Shown in pieces: positions 7,819-12,325 of a stretch of 12,325 nt of DNA. Under the pieces are notes generated by a model that saw only the letters and a list, made by a program, of their open reading frames with translations, made no database searches and had not been told where the DNA came from. The DNA is from IDS-8 sp040902105. GTDB taxonomy: Bacteria; Pseudomonadota; Gammaproteobacteria; Steroidobacterales; Woeseiaceae. Where the stretch lies: positions 1 to 12,325 of the forward strand of contig JBBDXW010000072.1 of NCBI GenBank assembly GCA_040902105.1, in the 5' to 3' direction. Numbering within the stretch: position 1 is the stretch's first letter; every line of letters begins with the position of its first letter. Position numbers and translations under genes: made by a program.

Positions 7819-8838
7819 TCAGCAGCCTGCCGCCCGATTATCCGTCTTCAGCTGATCCACGTACGCGAACACCCCGGCGGAACCGCCCGTATGAACGAAT
7901 ACAACGTTCTTTGCGGACCTGAAAAATCCTTTACGTACCAGATCGATCATGCCGGCAAGCGCTTTGCCGGTGTAAACAGGATCGAACAGCAGACCTTCGA
8001 GCCGCGCGACCAGCAGCACTGCTGCATTCATCCCGTCGGTCGGCACACCGTAACCCGCGCCGATGTAATCGCAGTTGCAGACGATATCCTCGCGCCGCAC
8101 GACGCCCGCGGCGCCGGCGAAGTCCGCCGTCCTGGTCGCCAGGTCGAACACCCGCTGTTCCTGCACCTCCTTGCCGGCATGGACGCCGATACCGAGCAGC
8201 GGGACGTCCGCGTGAATGGCTTTCAGTCCGACCGCAAGTCCCGCCTGAGTACCCGCACTGCCGGTCGCGTGCACGATGTGGTCGATGACCAGTCCGTCGC
8301 GATTGGCCTGGCTCACGAGTTCGAATGCGCAGTCGACATAACCGAGCGCGCCCACAGGGTTTGAGCCGCCGCCGGGAATGATGTATGGCGCGTCACCGTT
8401 TTTTCGAAGCTCTGCTGCGACGGCGTCGAGTTCCGCATTCATGTCCGAACCCTTGGCGACTTCGCGGATGCGCGCACCGAACAATTTGTCCAGCAGTACA
8501 TTTCCGGAATTGAGGTAGGCGTCGCTCGCGCCTGCCACGCGTTTTTCAAACACCAGCTCGCATTTCAGACCGAGCCTGGCGGCGGCGGCGGCCGTCTGGC
8601 GCGCATGATTCGACTGGACGGCGCCCTGGGTGATCACAGCCGTCGCACCTTGCTGCAAGGCTTCCGCCATCAGGAACTCGAGCTTGCGCGTCTTGTTGCC
8701 GCCGGTTCCAAGACCGGTGCAGTCGTCCCGTTTGACGTAGATCTTCGGGCCGCCGAGGTGCTCGGTCAGGCGCGGCAGGAACTCGAGCGGCGTTGGGAGG
8801 TGGGCCAGGGAAACTCGTGGATGACGCGAAAGAAGCAC
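7819..8838 (-). CDS. PLP-dependent D-cysteine desulfhydrase / L-cysteate sulfo-lyase family protein
   Basis: A 339-residue fold-type II PLP enzyme of the ACC deaminase / D-cysteine desulfhydrase family. K49 in GGNKTRKLEF is the expected Schiff-base lysine, QSNHARQTAA (75-84) is the cofactor/substrate loop, and the GGGSNP and ATGSAGTQAG segments match phosphate and substrate contacts of the family. D-cysteine desulfhydrases release pyruvate, ammonia and sulfide. The closely related CuyA acts on L-cysteate, releasing pyruvate, ammonia and sulfite. From memory, the KRDDCTG, IPGGGSNP and GALGY stretches resemble CuyA more than E. coli DcyD, but I cannot settle this without alignment. No signal peptide; cytoplasmic. 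The start is GTG at 8838 with a GGAG site 8 bases upstream, matching the usual N-terminus. It lies 32 bases downstream of the racemase gene on the same strand, so the two are probably co-transcribed. Confidence 0.88.
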   Translation of the reverse strand: MLLSRHPRVSLAHLPTPLEFLPRLTEHLGGPKIYVKRDDCTGLGTGGNKTRKLEFLMAEALQQGATAVITQGAVQSNHARQTAAAAARLGLKCELVFEKRVAGASDAYLNSGNVLLDKLFGARIREVAKGSDMNAELDAVAAELRKNGDAPYIIPGGGSNPVGALGYVDCAFELVSQANRDGLVIDHIVHATGSAGTQAGLAVGLKAIHADVPLLGIGVHAGKEVQEQRVFDLATRTADFAGAAGVVRREDIVCNCDYIGAGYGVPTDGMNAAVLLVARLEGLLFDPVYTGKALAGMIDLVRKGFFRSAKNVVFVHTGGSAGVFAYVDQLKTDNRAAGC

Positions 8839-8870
8839 GGCTGGTTCTCCGGGTTGGTCGTGTCGGTTGG

Positions 8871-9596
8871 TTATCGGCCAGGGTGAAGCTGCGCGGCGCC
8901 TCGCGCCAGCGCGATGGTTCTGCGGGCGAGCACGTCCGTGGATGCGATGATCGGAACGGTGATCTTGCCGGCGTCGAGCACGAGGGGAATTTCGGTACAG
9001 CCGGCGATGATGACGTCCGCGCCCGCGGACGCGAGCAATTCGGCCAGCGTGCCCATCTCCTGCGCAATTTCCCGGCCTCGATGTCCTGCCTTGATTTCGC
9101 GGATCAGCATCATGAGCTGTACCAGCTCATCATCCCGGGGTATCAATGGAGTGCGGCCTGCCTCGATCACCGCGTTCTGGTAAATGCCGGTCGCGAGCAT
9201 GCCGTCGGTGGCCAGAATGCCGACCTTACGCGCTTCCGGACAAACCGCTTCGATTTCCGCGATCGATTCTTCGATGATGCTGACGAACGGTATGGTGGTC
9301 ACTTCGCGGATCGGCTCGAGAAACGCGTGGGCCGAATTGCAGACCATCACAAGGAAATCCGCGCCGGCCTTTTCGAGCCGTTGCGCCATCGCCGCAAGCT
9401 CGGGTCCGGGGTCCGCCGCTGCTTCGAGTATGGCGGTCTGCCGGTTCGGCACTTTCGGATTGTGATCGACGATCATCCGGATGTGATCCTGATCGGTATT
9501 CGCAGGCGTCAAAGCGACGACTTTCGCCATGAAATCGATCGTTGCGTCCGGACCCATGCCGCCCAGCACACCGGCGGTCAATTCATTTCGCTTCAT
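8871..9596 (-). CDS. Aspartate/glutamate racemase family protein
   Basis: A 241-residue cytoplasmic, cofactor-independent racemase of the Asp/Glu (YgeA/RacX-like) family, which interconverts L- and D-amino acids through two cysteines acting as acid and base. Visible motifs are the N-terminal GVLGGMGP (9-16), first catalytic cysteine C86 in VCNSAH, and second cysteine C200 in AGCTEIP. The order and spacing are normal for the family, as is the length. The first motif has Ser88 where many relatives have Thr. The start is the ATG at 9596, which gives the expected beginning just before GVLGGMGP, although no good ribosome site is visible in front of it. It is the first gene of a probable two-gene unit with the PLP enzyme and is divergent from the D-amino-acid-oxidase-like gene. 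That context favours a role in D-amino-acid turnover; the substrate is unknown. Confidence 0.9.
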   Translation of the reverse strand: MKRNELTAGVLGGMGPDATIDFMAKVVALTPANTDQDHIRMIVDHNPKVPNRQTAILEAAADPGPELAAMAQRLEKAGADFLVMVCNSAHAFLEPIREVTTIPFVSIIEESIAEIEAVCPEARKVGILATDGMLATGIYQNAVIEAGRTPLIPRDDELVQLMMLIREIKAGHRGREIAQEMGTLAELLASAGADVIIAGCTEIPLVLDAGKITVPIIASTDVLARRTIALARGAAQLHPGR

Positions 9597-9754
9597 GGCA
9601 CACAGGGATCGACACGGAGGAAAACTCGAATGGAGCAGTGGCGGACAGCACCGGCTTTCGAAAACCAGTAATATGCCCGGTCAGAACAATCCAACGATCG
9701 TAAACGATTTCTTCTATTCCGTCTCCCCGAATGACTGACCGCGACACTTAGGCA
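9597..9754. promoter_or_regulatory. Shared divergent intergenic region, racemase operon / oxidase gene
   Basis: A region of 158 bp between divergently read genes, presumably holding both promoters. No convincing sigma-70 pair was found. It contains overlapping copies of a half-site: ACGAT at 9694-9698, ATCGT at 9697-9701 and ACGAT at 9704-9708, giving the palindrome ACGATCGT and the hairpin ATCGT-AA-ACGAT. These are candidate operator elements but short enough to be chance. It also holds two tiny plus-strand reading frames: 9630-9671, behind a good GGAGG site, and 9673-9738. Confidence 0.4.
9630..9671 (+). other. Possible 13-codon leader ORF
   Basis: This ATG is preceded by GGAGG at 9616-9620 with 9 bases of spacing, the best-looking ribosome site in the divergent region. 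It encodes MEQWRTAPAFENQ and stops at TAA 9669-9671, 83 bases before the oxidase ATG. A second frame of 21 codons starts one base later (9673-9738). No homology is recognisable. It may be a chance ORF, or a leader peptide for the oxidase gene. Confidence 0.25.
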
Positions 9755-10885
9755 ATGCTGCCGGCGATATCGAGACGAAACTTCGTTACGTCGATGGCGC
9801 TCCTTCCGCTGGTCGGCGCATGCGTTGCTCCGGGAGCGACGAAGAATCCGCGACACTACACACCGTCCGGATTGCCGTTACGCAGGGTAGACGTATCGGC
9901 AGACCGGGTCATCCGGACCGTCACCGGGCTGAGGCCCTTCCGCAGTTCCGGATTCGTCGTTCGCGCCGAGAAGCTCGACGACAAGACGGTTGTCCACAAT
10001 TACGGCCATGGCGGCGGGGGCATCACGCTTTCATGGGGCACTTCGCACCTCGCCATGGAGCTTGCGCAGCAAACGGAACACAGGCGCTGCGCCGTGATCG
10101 GCTGCGGCGCCGTCGGGCTCGCCAGCGCGCGAATCATGCAGCGTGAGGGCTGGGACGTAACGATTTACGCGCGGGATTTGCCTCCGGATACGACCTCGAA
10201 CATCGCCGGCGCACAGTGGTCGCCGGCCTCGGTATTCGACCGGGAATCGGTATCGGATGACTTCTACGGACAACTCCGCGTAGCCATGGAGCATGCCTAT
10301 CGCTACTTCCAGGGCATGGTCGGCGACCGTTATGGCGTCCGGTGGGTCAGCAACTACATGCTTGGCGACCGGCCGTTCGCGACAGACGACCTGTTCAGCC
10401 GGCATGCGGACATGTACCCGGAGTTCCGGACGCTGAGCCGCGACCTGCATCCGTTCCCTGCCCCGTACGCCCGGCATTTCGATACGATGTTTATCGAGCC
10501 GCCGACATACCTGCCCGCCGTGATGCGGGATTACTACTCCGCGGGCGGGGAAATCGTCGTTCGCACCTTCACGGACCGCTCCGATCTGATGTCGCTCGAT
10601 CAACCCGTGATCATCAATTGCAGCGGACTGGGCTCACGTGATTTGTTCGGCGATGACGAGCTCATTCCCGTCAAAGGCCAGCTTTCGGTCCTGCTGCCGC
10701 AATCCGACATCAATTACCTGATGATCTATGGCGGCATTTATATGTTTCCACGGAAAGATGGTGTTTTGCTCGGAGGGACGTTCGAGCGCAATTCGTGGTC
10801 GCTGGCAACGAATGAAGGGGAAAGCGCACGCGTCTTGCGCGAACACCAGGCCTTCTTCCGCGGCATGGACGATCCCTGGGATTAG
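9755..10885 (+). CDS. Tat-exported FAD-dependent D-amino-acid-oxidase-like lipoprotein with permuted domain order
   Basis: A 376-residue flavoprotein of the D-amino-acid oxidase (DAO) superfamily, which oxidises D-amino acids to imino acids with H2O2 production. Residues 6-11 (SRRNFV) form a twin-arginine motif. It is followed by a hydrophobic stretch and the lipobox-like VGAC with C23, so export folded with FAD and lipid anchoring is likely. Residues 51-105 carry TGLRPFR (R60 aligns with the substrate-carboxylate Arg of DAO) and the FAD motif HNYGHGGGGITLSWG (81-95). The Rossmann dinucleotide motif AVIGCGAVGLAS follows only at 113-124, then TTSNIAGAQWSP (146-157), INCSGLGSRDLF (287-298), GGIYMFPRKDG (326-336) and LLGGTF (338-343). 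In ordinary DAO enzymes the GLRPFR/HNYGHGG block is at the C-terminus, so this protein looks circularly permuted. The ATG at 9755 is needed for the Tat signal. Its AGG ribosome site is weak and close. It is divergent from a racemase/PLP-lyase pair. Confidence 0.87.
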   Translation: MLPAISRRNFVTSMALLPLVGACVAPGATKNPRHYTPSGLPLRRVDVSADRVIRTVTGLRPFRSSGFVVRAEKLDDKTVVHNYGHGGGGITLSWGTSHLAMELAQQTEHRRCAVIGCGAVGLASARIMQREGWDVTIYARDLPPDTTSNIAGAQWSPASVFDRESVSDDFYGQLRVAMEHAYRYFQGMVGDRYGVRWVSNYMLGDRPFATDDLFSRHADMYPEFRTLSRDLHPFPAPYARHFDTMFIEPPTYLPAVMRDYYSAGGEIVVRTFTDRSDLMSLDQPVIINCSGLGSRDLFGDDELIPVKGQLSVLLPQSDINYLMIYGGIYMFPRKDGVLLGGTFERNSWSLATNEGESARVLREHQAFFRGMDDPWD

Positions 10886-10911
10886 CCGAGATTCAATCCT
10901 GAGACGCAGTT

Positions 10912-11472
10912 TCAAGGTGTTCGGAACGCAGCATGGTACCGGACCGTGCCGGATGCTCCGGAAAGAAAGCCGGATTGAAGCTCCGTGATCATGAAAGCTT
11001 CCTCAGGCACTTCATACTCGCAGCGAATACCAAACTTCACCGACGGCGCGAAGCCGAAGCGCGGGTAGTATTCAGGGTGTCCCAGAACGACGACTGCTCC
11101 GGCGCCGAGTTTCCGGCAGGATTCGAGACCGGCTCTCACCAGGGCCGATCCGATGCCACAGTTTTGAAGAGAAGGCGTTACCGCCATGGGGGCGAGCCCC
11201 ATGATGCGCAGATCGGTATGCCCCATCAGGGTTACGGGTGAAAACATGATGTGGCCGGCAATCGACCGGTCGCGCTCGGCCACCAGCGAAACCAACGGAC
11301 GGGCCTCTATCCGCAGCGCATCGACTAGATCGGCTTCCGCCGGCGAATCAAATGCCCGCTCGTTGATTGCACGCACCGCCGCCCGATCCCGATCTTCCTC
11401 GGCCCGGATTGTCACGGGCCTTCCCGAAACACATAACTCGCCGGCATTGCCGGCCGGATCCGTTGCGGTCAT
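10912..11472 (-). CDS. GNAT-family N-acetyltransferase (YhbS-like)
   Basis: A 186-residue cytoplasmic acetyltransferase using acetyl-CoA. The GNAT core begins near residue 20 (VTIRAEEDRDRAAV). Motif A, the pyrophosphate-binding loop, is Q103-N-C-G106-I-G108 followed by the helix SALVRAGLESC. The GHPEYYPRFGF segment (131-141) is characteristic of the YhbS-like subgroup. The acceptor substrate is unknown. The ATG at 11472 lies 3 bases after the TGA of the upstream GFA-family gene, suggesting coupled translation. An internal GTG at codon 20 (11413-11415), preceded by GGGAAGG, would give a 167-residue protein starting at the domain edge, so the true start is open. It ends 26 bases from the convergent oxidase gene, with no clear terminator between. 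Confidence 0.88.
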   Translation of the reverse strand: MTATDPAGNAGELCVSGRPVTIRAEEDRDRAAVRAINERAFDSPAEADLVDALRIEARPLVSLVAERDRSIAGHIMFSPVTLMGHTDLRIMGLAPMAVTPSLQNCGIGSALVRAGLESCRKLGAGAVVVLGHPEYYPRFGFAPSVKFGIRCEYEVPEEAFMITELQSGFLSGASGTVRYHAAFRTP

Positions 11473-11475
11473 GCC

Positions 11476-11838
11476 TCATTCATCGAAGTACTTCCACGAC
11501 GATGCGCCGTCAAGCTTCCTGATCCTTAGGGAGGCTATTGCTTCAGGCTCCATCATCCTCGCATTTACAGCGACTGTGCTGTCGCTGGTCTTTTTGACAC
11601 GTTCATGATGCGTTACGCACCCGCAGGTATTGCAATGATAAAACTCGAGTGTGCGATCGCCCCAGACGTAAGCCGACATCGCATTGGCGTCGCTGACAAC
11701 GCGAACTGTCTTCCGGGAATAATATGCCCACAGAGTACCGTAGCGGCGGCATATCGAGCAGTTGCAGTCAGTCAATTGCCGCGGCTTGCGGGTCGTTTCC
11801 AGGCGGACTGCGCCGCAGTGGCAGGAAGCGGATAGCAT
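11476..11838 (-). CDS. GFA-family zinc-binding protein (glutathione-dependent formaldehyde-activating-like)
   Basis: A 120-residue protein with the GFA fold. From this start the cysteines are C6 and C8 (SCHCGAV), C25, C27 and C30 (CNCSICRRYG), and C69 and C72 (CNTCG), the pattern expected for the structural and catalytic zinc sites. The family is named after Gfa, which was proposed to aid the glutathione-formaldehyde adduct reaction. Most members, including this one, have no proven function. The ATG at 11838 gives the usual N-terminus right before SxCHCGAV and has GGAG 10 bases upstream. An in-frame ATG at 11868 would add ten residues and has only an adjacent AGG. It is followed closely by the acetyltransferase gene, likely the same transcript. 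Confidence 0.88.
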   Translation of the reverse strand: MLSASCHCGAVRLETTRKPRQLTDCNCSICRRYGTLWAYYSRKTVRVVSDANAMSAYVWGDRTLEFYHCNTCGCVTHHERVKKTSDSTVAVNARMMEPEAIASLRIRKLDGASSWKYFDE

Positions 11839-11880
11839 TGTTTGCAGGCTCCGGTTGACGTCTAACATCCTAGCTCACTG

Positions 11881-11897
11881 GCGCCAGTATCTGGCGC
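11881..11897. other. Short hairpin between the GFA gene and the TspO-like gene
   Basis: GCGCCAG (11881-11887) and CTGGCGC (11891-11897) form a perfect 7-base stem with a TAT loop. It lies about 31 bases past the TspO-like stop (minus strand) and just upstream of the GFA gene. No T-run follows on the minus strand, so a Rho-independent terminator is not convincing. Confidence 0.35.
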
Positions 11898-11928
11898 GCG
11901 CGTTGCGACCGCAAGGCGCGTGACTGAG

Positions 11929-12276
11929 TCAGCCGACCTGCGACACATGATCATTCAGACGCCAGAGCCTGATGCCCCACCACGCAGCGTAGACGAGGTA
12001 GGCAAGGTACAGGAGGTACCAGCGGAACAGCGGGCTACGGACGCGAAAAAGGACAAATGCAAGTGCGAGGGCGACAGTAACATAGGGAACATAGAAGATG
12101 GTGCTGATCCACAGATCCCTCTCGCGGAAGAAGAGCCAGTTCCAGACAGCATTTGCGCCAAGGAGTATCGCCAAAAGCGCAACTGCGTGTAAGGTCAGTC
12201 CCGGTGTTGAGCGAGTGCCAAGAAGAGAGTTAAGGAGGAAGAAGAAGAGTACGTAGTACAGAGCTCCGATGTGGAC
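11929..12276 (-). CDS. TspO/MBR-like membrane protein, N-terminally incomplete (possible pseudogene)
   Basis: The reading frame from 12276 down to the TGA at 11929 encodes about 115 residues with four hydrophobic segments. It carries the C-terminal hallmarks of the TspO/MBR tryptophan-rich sensory protein family: ANAVWNWLFF near the middle and YAAWWGIRLWRLN at the end. Family members are usually about 150-160 residues with five helices and bind porphyrin-like ligands. Here helix 1 and the usual PPxWVF motif are missing. The frame is closed by TAA at 12277-12279, directly before VHIGALYY, where the conserved Trp of PPxW would be expected, and again by TAA at 12313-12315. The only conventional in-frame start is TTG at 12174, which would drop the second helix as well. 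Neither other frame upstream looks like the missing part. A decayed gene, a base-calling error, or an unusual short relative are all possible. Confidence 0.6.
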   Translation of the reverse strand, partial: VHIGALYYVLFFFLLNSLLGTRSTPGLTLHAVALLAILLGANAVWNWLFFRERDLWISTIFYVPYVTVALALAFVLFRVRSPLFRWYLLYLAYLVYAAWWGIRLWRLNDHVSQVG

Positions 12277-12325
12277 TTAACCCCCTTGCATGGACAGTTT
12301 TCGTCCTTCCGTTTATGCCGCTTTG

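Noticed and set aside
8793..9671. 292-codon plus-strand frame opposite the racemase
   Set aside because: Antisense to a racemase with both catalytic cysteines in place. Only its last 13 codons, in the intergenic region, were kept as a possible leader ORF.
10949..10961. Hairpin CCGGA-TGC-TCCGG near the oxidase/acetyltransferase junction as a terminator
   Set aside because: The stem is short, lies inside the acetyltransferase coding end, and has no T-tract on the strand where it would terminate the oxidase gene.
12275..12281. Integron attC-like core (ACTTAAC / GTTAAGT) near the window end
   Set aside because: A 7-base degenerate match is expected many times by chance. No second core, imperfect palindrome or cassette organisation was seen.

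Overview
The window reads as a chromosomal stretch of a GC-rich gammaproteobacterium. The evidence is a GTAG-type REP/REPIN palindrome of gammaproteobacterial style at 7741-7792, the CHASE4 kinase and GGDEF-EAL signalling architecture, and dense, mostly leaderless-looking GC-rich genes. I see no phage, IS, CRISPR, tRNA or rRNA, and no gene-free stretch longer than about 185 bp. The species cannot be named from this sequence.

Region 1 (94-4548, minus strand) is a three-gene signalling operon read right to left. It holds a membrane histidine kinase with a CHASE4 sensor, a stand-alone receiver protein (TAA of the kinase abuts ATG of the receiver), and 15 bases later a receiver-GGDEF-EAL protein. 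The two receiver domains are clear paralogues with the same extra segment before the phosphoacceptor Asp. The EAL domain has all its catalytic residues while the GGDEF motif is degenerate (GADEF). The operon therefore probably turns an extracytoplasmic signal into c-di-GMP hydrolysis.

Region 2 (4733-7745, plus strand) holds a catabolic-type acetolactate-synthase-like ThDP enzyme and an exported metal-dependent amidohydrolase of the Xaa-Pro dipeptidase / Arg-Lys carboxypeptidase type. The amidohydrolase stop codon lies inside a REPIN palindrome that separates it from the convergent next gene.

Region 3 (7819-10885) looks like an amino-acid stereochemistry/catabolism locus. On the minus strand are an Asp/Glu-type racemase and a PLP-dependent D-cysteine desulfhydrase / L-cysteate sulfo-lyase family enzyme. 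Divergent from them is a D-amino-acid-oxidase-like flavoprotein with a Tat-type, lipobox-containing signal. This oxidase is the most striking object in the window. The segment that is C-terminal in ordinary D-amino-acid oxidases (G-L/F-R-P and HNYGHGG...TLSWG) precedes the Rossmann FAD-binding motif here, so the fold appears circularly permuted.

Region 4 (10912-12276, minus strand) contains a GNAT acetyltransferase and a GFA-family zinc protein only 3 bases apart. Beyond them is the C-terminal four-helix part of a TspO/MBR-like membrane protein whose upstream reading frame is closed by a stop inside the window, so it may be a broken gene.
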